From Apteryx mantelli (lineage: Eukaryota > Chordata > Aves > Apterygiformes > Apterygidae): 64,000 nucleotides of DNA. Within the stretch, counting starts at the first letter, position 1. Every line of letters begins with the position of its first letter. Shown here in pieces: positions 45,602 to 60,600 of this stretch. A program made the translations under genes and the position numbers. Below the pieces are notes generated by a model. It ran no database searches. It saw nothing but the letters and a program-made list of their open reading frames with translations, and was not told the DNA's origin. The stretch covers positions 136,332,288 through 136,396,287 of the forward strand of contig NC_089978.1 in NCBI RefSeq assembly GCF_036417845.1, written 5' to 3'.

Positions 45602-48600
45602 CTGCAAAAGGAAATGAGGAAGACAGTTACACACACATGCATGCGCACAGAGAAGAGTGCACAATGTCTTTTCCCAGCCAAGACCAGAGACCTAGGAACC
45701 CAGCTCCTAACCCCAGAGTAGCAGAGGAATCTGCAACCAACCTGGCTGGTAGTAATCGTAGACTTTGATGTTGGCTGGTTTCAGGTTCTTCATCTCAATT
45801 ACTTGTTCCAGTTGCAGAATGAAAGTCTGAGATTCATCACTGAGCTTGTGGAGGTGGAAAGAAATTAGCAAGGTTAATCATACATGCATCTTCATCTTTC
45901 CTGCACTAAATCTCTCTAATCCATTATAAATTCTAAATTTTAGAAATGGATGTATGTTAGCAATAGAAAATGCTAACCAAATAACAATTAATTTAGGCAA
46001 GGTTCCTCTACACACATTTCTACCAGCATCCTTGTCCCACTGTTAGCCGAGCCTTGGGCTTCCCACACAGCTCCTGTCCTCTGGCCTCTTGCTCCCACCA
46101 TGCTCGACCTAATGCTCTTGTTCTCATTTACCTTTTCCAGATAAATGTAGACCACATCAGGTCTTACTTCTGTATTCTTAATGATGGTTTTGCGCTGCAG
46201 CTGGGACAGGAAACAATAACATAAAGAAATTTGTAAGCTCTTTCCTTAGGGCTTCCTGTTAGACTGAAGGGACAGTGTGTCTTTCTCATGCACAAAGGTT
46301 TTAGTGGTCATATCTTTGGTAGTCCCTCCTGGAACATCCCTCATGAGCCTCATCTCAGGGATGAACTATGCTGTCCCTGCTCTGTTAAAGAAGAGTGTCC
46401 CGCTCTGGGGACAGAAGGTCATATGGATAAAATATAGACTGATACGCTGGTCAGCAAACGGGTATAGGCACCAGTAAAGACTGTCATTATCTTATAGCAC
46501 TGTCTGCCAGACTGCTCTTAAAGACCTGCCTGGGGGTTGTGCAAATAATTCAGCTTTCAGTTTCATCGCTGAATTGAAGAAAATCTTCTTGGCTCAAATT
46601 AAAATGATTCTTTTCTTAGAATTTCTGATAAACAAATCCTGGTGTTTAGCACACTGAAGAGCACATCTTCTTTCTTTCCCAAGGCATAAGAGTGTCAGTG
46701 GGAGAACCCAAACCACCCTGAACCCGCATAGCCCACCCTGGTGGGCCCTGCAGGGAAATGAGAAACTTTGGTTCAATTTCAGCAGTAAAAGGGTTCATGT
46801 TAATAGTTGCCTCACAGCCCGAAATGGGCAGTTCCCAACAGCAGTAAGCAGTGTGACCCATTTACTACAGTTCCTCCTTTTCTGATTCAAGGCTCCTTAC
46901 CAACATCCTGGATTCTGGAGCCAGGATGAAGCCAGACAGCAGGGAGACCTCCACAATCACCATGTTAGAAGTGACTCTGCTCCCAGCATAGCTGAGGAAG
47001 AAGATCAAACTGTCAGAGGGTCTCTCCCAGTTCCCCCTTCCCTCCACCATCATACCGTGTGTGCAGGACCCTGAGCCCAACTGGGACCGGGGCCAAGACA
47101 GGACTGTTCACTCTCACAGGAGGTAGCCAGCACCTTTCTTCACCACCCCTCCACCTGCCAAATTCACCCTCCAGCCTGTCTGCCCCAAGTGCACAGTCCC
47201 TCCATTGCAGCCTTGATGTTTTCCCAGCTGCTGTCCCGCAGTAGAGCTGTGTGCTTGCTGGAGAAGTGCATGATCCTTGGGGTCACCTGACAAGGATACG
47301 GACAGTGAGGACATGCATATTGGCCTGGCTACAGTTGGTCAGCTGTGTGTTGACACGCAGAGTGAAGGTTGTGGTGGTCCGTGGGGGAGGCTCATGATAC
47401 CTCAGCACTGTCTGCAGGGTGAGCATCAGAAGAGGAAAAGACAGGCCAGACATGAGATGCGAGGAGAAGAGGAATAATCCTCCACCTCTCCTCTCTCATC
47501 CCACCACCTTACCTGAGCAAAGACACAGCTGCTGCCATGGACCTGCACCAAGAAATCCCCCGGGATTTCTGTCAGTGCTGCCTGCTGCAACAGCAGCCGT
47601 TTCTGGCGGGTGACTTGGAATGTCTTCCCAAAGCCTCTCTGGGACTTCACCCTCACAAGTGCTTGGCCTGTGCTGAATGTCCTTGCTGCATATTTTGCCA
47701 AGGCTTGCAAGGCAACGACTGTGTCCTAGAGATGGAGAGACAGTCACCTCTCTGTGAGGATCAGCTCTGTGAAGCCAACTCTAAAAGGGAAGACCTTAAA
47801 AGAATTCATCCTGCCAAATTCAGGTGCAACAGGATATGAATCCACCTGGAGCTATTTGTTACCTGGGTGGAAGCAAAGCCCCCGTAGGCATTCTGCTGGT
47901 GGGTCAGCCATGCCACAATACTGGCTGCAATTGTCATGTCACCTGCATGCACTCGTGGCTTTGAGAGATAGGTCAGGAGCACATAGGCTGTCAGTTCTAT
48001 GTCCACTGACTGAGTCCTAGGCCAGAAGTCTGTGGAAACTGGGGAGCTTGGTCTGGGGCTCCAGTGGATTTGTCCTCCTGGGGAAGAAAACAGAGCATGC
48101 AGCCTATGTGGAGAGAATGAAATTTGGGATTCTAGAAATAGGAAAGAAGAAATACAGTGTTTTCATGGCTCCTTCGGCTTATTCCCTGGACTCAGGCCAG
48201 GGTTGCTTTCTTCAGTTTATTCTCCAGGGCTTCACCCAGTCCTAGCTCACAGGTTTCTAACTCCTCCCTCAGGAGGATCCTGAAATCCTCCAGGCTGAAG
48301 AAACTTGGTTGCAAGTCACTTTCACAGCTTGCTCAATAACATATTTTATCTGCAGTCACACAGTGCAGTTACTGCACAAATACAAGGACAGCAGGTGCAG
48401 TTTTTTCCTCAGCAAGCCTCTTGCATGGATTAACATATTCCGGGTTTGGCCACCTTAGATGCAGTTGGGATATCTTGCTTGAATACATTACTCCAGATCC
48501 CAGCAGGTGAATGAGAGGCCCTACCCCAACAAGCAGTCAGCACCTGATTTGATGGCCTGTTCCTCCAGCTTGTGCAGCAACTCCTGGGTTGTCTCATAGT

Positions 48601-51600
48601 CTCCAGACAAGGCAAAGGCATAGGCCAGGACAGCTTCTGTGTAGATGTTGGTGATGTTGTGAACTGCCTGCTGCAGACAGCTGAAGGTATTCTGTATCAG
48701 CTTGCCCTGCATTGGAAGAAGACACATATGCCAAGCTCATACAGGGCAGGCTCTCTAATTTCATGGAGCTTATTCCAGGGAGCCAAACTACATCTTGTTG
48801 ATGTAGCTCCAGAGAAACCCACTAAATTAAACACTATTCACTTGATAAAACAGGCAGTGCAGCCCCAGTGTGCACTGTGAGAAATAGCCACGACTGTTCC
48901 TTAATAAACTCCTATCACTCCATGACAGTGTTGTACCATTTTGAGGAATTACTTCACAGTTTGGCCAGACATTTACTCTCTCACAGCAATGCCCTACCTA
49001 GACCCAAGGAATGCCACCATTATGAACTTCTTCCCCACACAGGGCCCAGGTGTAGGAGAGTAAAGCAGAGCAGGTGATGAAGGGAGTGTGCTCACCTTAA
49101 GTGGCTGACCCAATTCCAGCAGTGCTGCAGCAACATATGCCCCTAAGGAGATTTCATCATTCGCACCACCCTGTGAAGAGAATCAGTCACCAGAGGTGCG
49201 GGATTCCAGCCTAACACAGACACACCACAGTACCTGGAGACTCCTAGAAGTGGGTCTCTAAGGCTCTCAGGTGCATTCTCCCAGACCAACCTAGGATCTG
49301 AAGCACATTTCACTAAGTGGTGATTCAAGTGCTCATGCAGTGGCTCCTTATAAGAACTGCCCCATGCCCTGTTTTCTATAGGGCTGGTTACATGGATTGC
49401 AGGAATGACTTTCCAGGATCTTTTGTGATCCCCATAATCCTTTGTTGTCACAACATCCAGCCAGCCAGTCCCCAGGTGTGCTGCCTGGCTTGGCTCTCAT
49501 TTACCTTCAGGGAGGAATGAAAAAGACTCCCTTTGGTGGCAAAGCAGCCACTGGGAAGCTGGTTTTGCTCTAGCCAATGCAAGGCATCCTGGACATTCTT
49601 GTCATCTATGTAGATGTATTTCCTGGCTTGGCCAAAACTCTTGACTACAAAAGCTGTCAGCCTAGGAAAAGGATGAGTTGTGAGAGAAAGAGAAACACAC
49701 AAGGAAAAAGTTAAATGCTTTCCCCATGCTTGTCCCTGAAGTTAACATTGACATAGCGGGGTGCTTAGAAAGAGTCAATTTCAGACAGAAAGGTAATCTA
49801 AACGTGGAAATGGACCCTGGGACCCAAGTGGCTCTTCTCCCTCAGCCTGGTTCCACAAAGTCATGCACTAGTACTTTATCCAGTCATTTTATCATCTCTC
49901 TCAAATACCTGGAGACAATCTTGAATTACTTCAGGATTCCCCATTTTCTTCCTTCCTTTCTTCATTGCTCCCAGCCCAGATATCACAGGGCCAAGTCAGG
50001 CCAATGCAGATATTTCAGACTCTCCCAAGCAACTCCCTCCCTTGGGAGATGATTTTTATTGCTCTTCCCTGATCTTCCCTCAGTCAATACATACATCTCT
50101 TGGCTAACAGGACACCAACAGCTGAATTCAGTGTTCTGTGTGGGGCAGCAGCATGGCCACAAAGGGAAAAGGGGCCTTTCACCTCTATGGGATCACATCT
50201 TTATATTCCATTTTCCCAGAATCTCTTCTGACCTGCATTACTCTTTTTCTAAGTGGCTATCCCTCAATCTCTCTCCATGTCAGAGTTCCTGAGGGGCTCC
50301 ATCCAAAAGAAGAAACACATATCCTATGAGCTATTTCCAGACGCATCAGCTGCCCTGGCCCATACAGAATAAATCAGGAGCAAGAGATGTCCCCAGTGCT
50401 TACCAAGTGTTGCCTTCCCCATCCTGATGCCCAAAAACGCTGTAGGACCCATCTCTATGCCTATAAAGAAGCTGCATCTGGTACCCTGGGGAGATGGGAA
50501 CAGTGATTAATGTAGCACAGTAACACAGAGGGGGCCAACACTGAGAGAGTGAGTGTAAGTGTAGAGGCTATTAGTAGGGTGGACACAGGGGAAGGCAGAG
50601 GAGCAAGGCAGGTCTGTTGTACTTGCCATTGTGCAGGAATCCCACTGCCTTCTCCCTGATCTCTGGGGTCAGCTGCCTCGTCCTCTCCAGGTACTGCAGC
50701 ACATAGACAATGGGAGCAAACAGCACCATGTTCTGCTCCCCACAGCCATGGGGCATTTGCACCAGGTGGTTTAGGTTCTGCAGTGCCATCCCCATGAGGT
50801 CACCTACCCAAGGGTGTAAGAAACAAAGCAAGTCTAAGCATGATTTGAATTGCTCCTCAGCCAGACACTGGACAATAGTGCTTTATTTCTGCACAGGAGG
50901 AATATACTGGAGAGCAGAAGAAAGAGGAGAAAACAACAGAGTGCAGGACAGAGAGCTGTGACTGTTCTGCCTCTTTCCAATCTAGGGAAAGTGATACAGG
51001 GTGGCCATAGTATGGAGTCCCTGAGGAACTTTCCCTTATTAGCTTTTGTCCTCCAAAGGGCTCCTACCATAACAAGTACTATTTGTAAATGACTGTGAGT
51101 GGGGCTGCTGTTCAGATGAACATAGAAGCACTTAGAAAAAGGCTGAGATGTCTCTGGTCTTTAGCATGAAAGGCTGTGAAGCCTGTTCTATGTGGCCATA
51201 CATCAAGCATCAAAATGTCAGTAAGACAGTGGTGGTGCTAGTCAGATGGCATGAAGCTGTCCCCCACCCAGCCAGAAAAACCTTGTAATCTCTTCCCTCC
51301 TTTGGGCCCTGTTGCATAATATCCATGGCCATTTATGCCAGGCCTAGCTTCGTATCAATTCTGTCACAGGGACAAATGGGCCCAGTACAAAGAGGGGGAC
51401 TGAATGATAAGTATGTCTGTTCCCAGCAGCTTCTCCAAAGAATCCCTTTGCAACTTAATAATGCTGAGGAGGATTTCTTCTCTCCAGGAGCTTCTATTAT
51501 AGCAGTGAAACTTAACAGGCAGATAAATAGTTAAGATCTTTGCTGATTTTATCTACACAGAGCTAGCCAAACTCCTGAAGTCCCAGTTAAACCTTGGCTT

Positions 51601-54600
51601 AGAATCTCTGTTCCAAAGTCCTAGCCAGGAAGATGAAGATTCATCTTCCCCTGCAGATTTCTTTCCCATTAAAGCCTAATTGCTAATCCAAAAATCTGCA
51701 AATCTGCTGTTGGCAAACCTTGCAGAGGATAGAAACTTAGTATCTTCTTTTTCGACCAGTCTCATGTCTAATGGATCCCTGACATCATCACCAAGTCAAG
51801 CTATGTTCATCTGTAACAGAAGTCAGTGAGCCCGCAATAGAAATGACTTACCTAAGATGGAAATGGAAGCCCTGGCAGATCCCTTTACTACATTAGCAGG
51901 GAGGCGAAGGGACACAGGGTCTTCAGCCATGTTTCCTGATAACCACAGCGGAGAGGAGTTGGATGAAAAAACAAGCCAAATGCATCTAACCAGAGGGACA
52001 ATGCTGGCACAGGCAAATGGGATGCTGCCTACATCCTGCTTGATGCAGGCCACTCCCTAAAGTCTGCCCCCAGCATCGCATCAAGCTCCATTGCTTGGGA
52101 ACTTTTCAGATTAGAAATGACATGAGAACTAGTTGCCAGACTGAGGGCTCACCAAACTACTAGGTTCACATTTGGTCTTCACTCTGTAGGGGGACATCCT
52201 AGAGAGACCTGCAATGTTGCAGGGTCAGGGTGGTATGGTAGGAGGTGCTCTTCCTGGTGACTGCCAAGCCCCAGGGGAGTGCCAGGGACTGCAGTGTGGA
52301 AAGGAGACTACAGAGCAGGAGTTCTCCACCTATACTTAGTGGCAAATTCAATAGGACATCAAGTAGAGAAGTAATTTTTTTTTATACTTTTTTGTGAAAT
52401 TTTCTTTGTGAAAACTCATTTGAAAGCATTCATTCATGAGCTTTCCCCACTCCTCCCAGTTCAATCCTACTCGCATGTCTAGTGATTTCAGGCTGCAGGA
52501 CCCATCCAAGCGGCCCACAAACCTCCTCTTGGGCACAGCAGGGAGCTGTAAGTCTTCTCCACTAGCACGCCTTCTGGCTGCACAGGAACATGAATATGGG
52601 ACAGGAGAAACAAGATTACACACAAAATTTCCAAACAGCAGCAAAATTTCAGAGCAATTTCAGGTCTAAATTCACTGGTTACTGCCCAAGCTGTCAGGGA
52701 TTCCATCCTCATCAGCTTTGACAGGGCTGCACGGAAGCTGTCTGCCATACTATTCAAGAAAGCAAGAACAAGCCTAAGGGTTGTTTTCTAGAGGTTGCTC
52801 TCTGGTTGGTGTACATATACAAAAGCTTATGTACATGGATGATTGGGCAGGGAAAGGTATAGGGAGTGGTACAAATATGACATATGGGTACAGCTCAAGA
52901 AACAGTACTGCAAGAAGAGAAAAGGCTTGGCTAGATCCTGGAGAGAACACAGCAAACTGAGTCAAGGCCTTGATATGCTAATGGTGGCCAAAAAGTGAGG
53001 AGAGAGAGAAAAACATTTAGCCCAGCTCAGTCTCTCTTTGTGGAGGAATAGGGATCACATGGCCTGTCATACTCAGGGAGAAAAGCGAGCTTGCTCTCAT
53101 ACTGACCCGGACCAGCAAGCGTTTGACCACAGTGTGCCTCCGCCTCATGGTCGATGGCAAGGGCTTCTTGTCCCCACAGCGTGGCATGGTGTCCAGTACC
53201 TCAATCCTGACTGTGATATTCAGAGTCCCTACCAAATAAATTAACACAGCCTTTTTCTTACGCCTCTGGTCAAATGTAGTACATTTGCTTTAACTGACAG
53301 TGATCCAAGGTGCTTCAGGAGGCTGGTCTTCATAGCCTCAGTGGTCTGACAGGTAAGGGTGAACCAGCCAGTGCTGATGGCTTGTCCAGACACCCTGAGC
53401 ATGAGGGAACTGGGTAATGCTTCACCAACAGTGACTCTGGTCCAATATATGTGATGGTAACAACAGAAAGTTCAGCAGTCCCTGGGTCCCCAGTGTCCCC
53501 TTCCCATCACACTTGGTGCACAGCACCAGACATACACACCAGTGTATCCCCTCCCCGACCTGGTCCCACAGCTCTCTCCCCAAGAAGTTCTCCACATTTA
53601 GTTCCTGCCCTCTCTGATGAGCCTGTCCAAGAACGGAGAATGAAAGCAGATGTGATGGTCCAGGGTCTTGAACCACTAACAACAAACTTTGGTATCCAGA
53701 GGAAACAAGCTCCTGTCAGTTTCAGTGGACCTTCCACTCCCTCTCTCACTTCAGTTTTAGGATTCTCCACCACCACATCCATTTTTGCTGCCATACCCAG
53801 CTGGATTGCTGTTACATTCCACATGAAGATCTTGGACTCCTCCACACATAAGCACTTTTTGTCTCTGCAGGTCTTGCACTGCTCCACCTGGAAGTTTAGG
53901 GATTTAGCAAGGGCCACATGGATCTGAGGGAGTAACAGATGCAGGTGAGTAAATGGGCAACCCAGGAGAGAAAACGTGCCACATGTGCTTGTAAAACTGG
54001 AGGGCATGAGAGAACTGTACCATACACTGTTACCTGTATCACAGTTACACACCTGTAGGCACTGCTGCAGGTAGTTGAACACAGTAGCCTTTAGCGTGAA
54101 GGTCTCTCCCTGGATCACAGAATATGGAAATGTCACATCCACAAAGAAGGGCTGGACAGTCCTGAGCCTTGCGATCGGGGCAAGGCCAAAGCCTCTCCCA
54201 GCCAAGCAGAACATCCTGACTTTCCACTCAGCAACAGTATCAGGCACTGTGACTATGGTATCCCTGCTGCCATTGGAGCTGAGAGAAAGAAAACACTAGC
54301 ATGAAGGAATTCAGTCCACCCCGCTGCAATAGGAAGGGCTCATGGCCTCAGGTGAGGGGAGCTAGGCAGATCCTCAGATTCTGATCAACCTCTGGTCTAT
54401 CAGCAATGGCCTGACTCCAGTAATAAGGTGTGGTAGAGGGAAGATCAGCTACTGTATCAGTTGACCTCCACTCCAGTGACTCAGAGTAAGGCAGCTTTCA
54501 GCAATTTGTTCCCTAAAGCCATGTATCCTGCTTAAATGCTTTCAGTGGCAGTGTTTCCATGAGCAAGAAACTGCCCCAGCACTCCAGCTCTACACTCAGT

Positions 54601-57600
54601 CAACAACAGTATGTCCTGGAAATCAGCAGGACTACATCTCCCCTGGGTTTCATCAGTCCCAATCCAAGCACTGTGGCAACAGAGGCTACAAATTTAGCTG
54701 ATATTCTTGCCAAATTGGGAATCTGGTAGAATGTATTCCAATGTAAGAAGAGAGGATATTTGGTGGTTTGATCTTGAACCAAAGGAGCATTGCTCTCTTC
54801 TAAACATGCGTAAACTTGAGTCCTGCTCTTCAAAGTCTACCAGTCCTTCATTCTGATGCACTATAAATGCAGGCATTCAGATGCAGACCTCTCTTTACAC
54901 CTATGGGTGGCTTTCATTCAAATACAAGTCAGGCAAGACTTAATAACAAAGGGTTTATCTTTCTGTACTCCTTACAGTCTGGCATCACTCACCCAACAGA
55001 GAACAGACTCCAGATCCAAGTTTCAGGGAAATACTCGTGAAGTCTACCTTGGGCTGTGGATTGAAGTTGTTCCTTAGAGACTCTTTGTTCTTCTGTAGAA
55101 GGACCCCCTGAAAGAAAGAGGTATTCACGTCAGGGTAGGATAGATGAAACCTGTGAATGATAGATAGCCTAGCACTGGGACAAGTGGCAGAACAAACAGT
55201 GAATAGAGGCCTGGGAAGAATCTGACATGGGAGTACACAAGCAATTGGTCTGAGTTCGTGGGAGAAGGAAAACAGGAAGGAAACAGAGAGCAGTAGCAGG
55301 AGAACCAGCTTGCAGTGAGCTGGCCACTGGTAGAAGGTTTCCAAGACTTGGCTAGGCAAAGCCCCTGCTGATCTGATACAGAGTTGGCACCAGAGAGAGT
55401 AGAGACCTCCAGAGGGCCCTTCTAACCAACATGTCTGTGATTCTGGGAATAACAATACTCCCATTTGCTTATCTGCAAAAAAATCCCAGCCCTCTGTAAA
55501 CAACAGTGGTTTAAATATCAGTAGTCACATGAGTCATTTTGGTATGATTATCTAGTGCAAACTGAGACACAAAGTAAAGGACACAGGTGGAAATAGAAGC
55601 CAGGCCTCAGCACAGCCTGTGGTATAATCACTGAGAAACATTCCCCTCAAGATCTTGGCCTATGCTTGGGTTTGTCTGTGTCAGGAAAGGAAAAATCATC
55701 CTTTAACATCAGGGAACATCTAAGTAGTGACATTCTTCAGAGCCTTTTTATAGGGACTGCTGAGGACTGATGGACCTAGAAGCTACGCTTTGGCAACAGC
55801 ATCCATTACCCTTGAGAGTGTCAACATCCACCACTGGTAAGCCCCAGAGATCAGAGGGCTCTTCCACCCAGGTGACCTCAGGTCCTAGAAGCAGGGCAGA
55901 CTGAAAGTGTGGCTCACCCATGGTGGGCTTCCTATCTGCCCGGTGAAAGCACTTAGTCGGTTTCTTGATTACAAGGTTTGAGAAGATTTTCAGACCCATG
56001 TTCTGTTAGAAAAAGAAGGAGGGCAGGGGAAGCAGAAAAGCAGCTGTGAGTGAGGAAGAGCAGGCACTGCTTTTCAAAATAGCTCTGAAGACAAGTACTG
56101 CTAGCACAGCCAGGTGCCTGGGCAGTCCAGAGCAGCACTGACCCAAACAGACACAGTGTTTAGGGAGGTATGGCACAGCCTCCCTCATCCTCTCTTTCTT
56201 AGGAAGGCATTAAACAACTGCCTCTCTTCTGGGGGCCAGCTGGATATTTTGCTCTTCTCAAGCAAGCGCACAGAGGAGAGGTGTCAGTGCCCTCCCTCCC
56301 CCATCTCTAATGCAGACTGGAGGGAATAGCTGGATGAAATCTGCCCTTTGGAGTCATACAAAGGAGCGATGGGAAGCACACCCCCTCCTTTTGCTACTGG
56401 GACTGTGACATTGACCTGCCCACAAACACAAGTGCTGTCCCTGTGCTGATGGCATGGAGAGTGCAGACAGTCATAAGAACCCTGATTTACTCCCACACCC
56501 ATGCACTGACTGTGTGCTCTCTCCAGCCCCACCAGATAGCAGAGCCTCCTAGTTTGTGTCACCATTGCAAAATAATAGAGGACTAGGTCTGATTCCCGGG
56601 CCTAAGGCCAAAGGGCATTGCCTGACTTGTGTCTGCACTGCTTAAGGCTTGCCCTTTCTAGAGGAGATCTGCCTTCAAGACATCTAATTGGAACAGTCCA
56701 AAACAGCATGCCAGAGAGCATGCTAACAACTAAGTCATGAGAACAATCAGTGGTTTATTGCTGGGGATCACTCCCTGCATCTCTTTTCTTTAACAGTGTA
56801 GACACACATATCAGGGATAAGTGCACAGGACTTCATTCCCTGACCTAAAATGCTGGGTTCTGCTGGTCCAGAATCTCATCATCTTGCTTTCTGCCTCATT
56901 GGAGAGATGAATGCCCACACAGGTGCTCATACTCATAATGGGATTGTACTTCTCTTGAGACAGCACAGCCAGGTCATGACAAAGAGGAGGGGTTGTCTGG
57001 GGGAGCCAAGGCTTTCTCAGACTGTTTGGGGAGAAAAATGTCTCAAGTGTTCATAATTTCCAGAGCTCTGGGAAAAGTCAGAGATAATTACCCGGAAGAG
57101 GTTAAAGATGTCGGGCTGAATGGAATGCTGTGATTTCACTTGCAGGAGAGTGACATGGACTGAGACTGAATGCAGTGATTTGAGCGCTCTTCTACCTGGG
57201 CAGGGTATCCATATCGGTAAATAGCAGGGAACAAACCGTACACCTAGGGGAAATTCACAGACAAGGAAGAATCAGGCAGAGAACACATACCTCCAGTTGC
57301 TTCCCTTCACTGTCCCCCAGCATAGATACCTATTCCCACCTATTTCTCTAGGCAGTTCCCACTTCCATACATCCACCTGTTCTTCACACAGAGACCCACC
57401 CCTCATCTGTTAGCCTCCAGCTCCCTTTGCCATAGCCACTGCTCCTGTCTCTCTCCAGCTCATAACATCAGTCCTGTTTTTTGCCTGGTTGCAGAGACAC
57501 TCACCATTTGACTTGTCAGCTCTCTCTCTGGCCTCATGAGAAACTTGCTTTCATCCACAGCCTGTACCGCACAGATGGAGCCAGGGGTTGCCTGCAGTCG

Positions 57601-60600
57601 GAGCTGCACTGTTGACCCTGGGTGGGTTTCTTTAGCTGTGAAACTCACCATCACCTTGAGCAACACATCAGGAGAGCAAATATGAGAGAGAAAGAGGGGG
57701 AGATGGCATGAGAGACATGCAGAACAGACGTGTGGCAAGGCAGAAAGAGGGAGACCAGGGTTAAGTCTTCCCTGCTCAACCATTCCTATAAATAGAAGTC
57801 ACTACCGAATGGAAATTTTCCCTGCTCCTGGGCACTATGCTGCAGACATTCTCTTCTTTTCTCCCCACTTGTCTCTTTAAAGTACGTGGGACTCTCCTTT
57901 CCACAGGCCTGCTGACTCCTCCTTGTCAACTCTTCCCCAGTCATAGGTGTGAGTCTCACCTGGTTTTCAAAGCACAAGGTAACATTAAACTGGATGCTGT
58001 CAGCTGTCACCCCTCCATTGGGGAATATGGAATACACCACTAAGGAAGGTGATGGAGTGAAGTCAGCAGTGAAGGTCAAAGGGATGGAGAATGAGCCCTT
58101 CAACACTGAGGAGGAAAAGACAAAGTGTTTTTATCACTGCCCCACTAAGATCTCCTTCTGGCCTCCTTCTTGTTCCTGTTTTATAATCCCATACTATCAA
58201 ACAAACACTTTCTGTTGCTCTCTCTGCTCTCTCCCTCCACTCTTTAAGTCCATGTGCTCCATCATTCCACAATTCTTCCCCCGTCTCTCTTTCCTTTATT
58301 GTTTCCCTCACTCCATCTTTCCTCCCTCTCCCGACTGATACAGTTGCTTCCCCAGTCTCTTTCTATCCTATTCTTTGACTGCCCAGGGGCTATAGCTTGA
58401 GACAATTCAAGAGAAACTTGGGTAACTTCACTGTCCTGTCTAGAAACCCAACAGCCCCAACTGTTCTCCTTTAGTCAGCCACAGAACCAGGTCACTGCAG
58501 ACTTACTGTTCAGCTTCCCAATCTGGACATTCCTTTGGCCCCTGACAACAATTCCAGCCTTCCCAGTGACCTGAGGGAGGAGGGACACTGGATGAGCAAA
58601 CTGTTATTGTCACCAGAGTACAGTAAAGCTCACCCTGCAAGCATGTTGCACTCTCAAGCAACCAAAGAAATAAACTGTGGGTCCAATCTAGCCCCACACC
58701 TATGGCCTGGCAGATTTGCAGACTACAGTGTGGGAGGAGAAGATTTAACACATCAGATTCTGATCTCTCCAGTGAGGACAACAGATAGGTAGTGAGCTCC
58801 CTGGAGAAAAGGGAGAGAGATCTAAGGCATTTCACCTCTAGTAGGCAGGTTTCCAGAGCAGATCAGAAGCCTTTTCCACTGAGCAGGTGTTTGATAACCA
58901 CTGTGAAAAGCAGTTCCACCATTCAGTTTCCAGAGGGAAAAAGAGTCTGACAACATACAGCATGCTACCAGATCCCACTGCAGCTCTGGCAAAGGCTAAG
59001 GGGTCAACGGGCTGCAGAGACAGAATGCTCCTCCCACCCATGGAGTTGACTCAGAGCCCCCCAGTACCAGGATCAATCTGGCTGAACTGTCCATTTAGAG
59101 TTCACCAAGTTCTCCAAGCACAGGTTTGTCTTGTACATCTCTCCAGGGCTGGTCTAAATTACACCCTCAACATTTCATTAGGAGCTCGTCCCGTCTGTGC
59201 TGCATTTCCCCCATGTTCTCCATGACCCTCACTCACATAATACGCAAAACGTATACGGCTGGTATCTTCTCCCAGGTCATCCCGATTGAGTGTGAATGTC
59301 ACCTGGACACTCTGCTTCAGCCCACAGGGCAGTGTTCCCATGAGTGGGTGTATGTCCAGGAAGCTCTTCGTTGTGACATGGAAGGGCTGCAGGTGATGGT
59401 AAGCATTTGTGTAATTGATGCCAGTTTTCTGAGGTGTGTGTGTAAGATCCTCCGGTGTGAATCTTCCCTGAGAGGGGATCACAAACATACAGACATCAAG
59501 ACAGAAGAGTTTTCTGCTTCAGTGCTTTGTTAGGTTGTCATCAACTTCCTCTGAGAAAGATTATTGCATGGTGTCTTTCTCATAGCTCTGCCCTAGCAGA
59601 GCTGTGTGGGGAACATAGGGCTGAAGTGGCAGGGGGGCTACAGGGCAGGAGCTGGGGGCACTGGCAGACCTTCAGGGTTCTCAGGTCTTCACTTTCATGT
59701 ACATAGAGGTGGGATTTACCTCCAAAGAGACTAAGGAGCTGTTCCAGGCAATTGTGTCCAGGTTGAATGATGCTCTTCCACTGCCATCCGTAATATATAT
59801 TTTGATAAACTGACGCCTCATGAACCTTATCATGAGATAAACTTTTTTGTTTTTCATACCATTTCCATGGTGATCCTGAAGCTTAATCTGCTGACAACAA
59901 GGAAGGGCAAAAAAGCCAAAGTCAGATGTCCCTTCCAGTATCCTACCCAAAATCTTCCCCCTCTGACAAACACAGGACCTCCTGTTTAGGTGGCCTTAGC
60001 TTCAGTCTGGTCCCCAGGGAGGCAGAAGGCCTGTAAAACTTCCTCATTTCTAAAACTAAACTGAGAGTGACTGAAAACTGTCCTCTCCCAAAGGTGTGTG
60101 TGGCTAGACCATGTGGAATTCAGGTCCTAGCCAACAGCAGAAAGATTCCCACAAAATCACTTATTGCTCCCAGCAGAAGCCTGAGATGAAATTACCTCAG
60201 GGAATCTGAAGTGCTGCATTTGGAGCCATATTGCTCCACTGTGCTGTCAAGTAATGTGATGCACTGTAAGGTAAAGTTCTGCAAAAAAGTCTTGGGATGG
60301 GGAAACATGCCCCATGCTTCTGACTCTGTCTGATGGTCAGAAATGGCTTGGGTCAGCAAAATTTACTAGACACTAAATTCATTGGCAAATTAAGGGGTAG
60401 GGAGGAAGCAATGGAAAAATCACCTTCCCTCTGTAGGGTACTCCAGGGATGTAGTAATCATTTGGTGTCTCAAACACAGCCCTTGCAGTTGTCCTGGAGA
60501 CAGGGATTTGGCTGGAGACGTTGATTTGCACCCCTGTTGGAATGTGGAGTACAAGAGAAGCAAGGTCAGACTACTCCACCTTAGTTTAATTTCACTTTGT

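Noticed and set aside
53507..54247. 246-codon ORF on - strand as a separate gene
   Set aside because: It is exon 19 + intron 19 + exon 20 of gene 3 read through; the exons are bounded by good splice sites.
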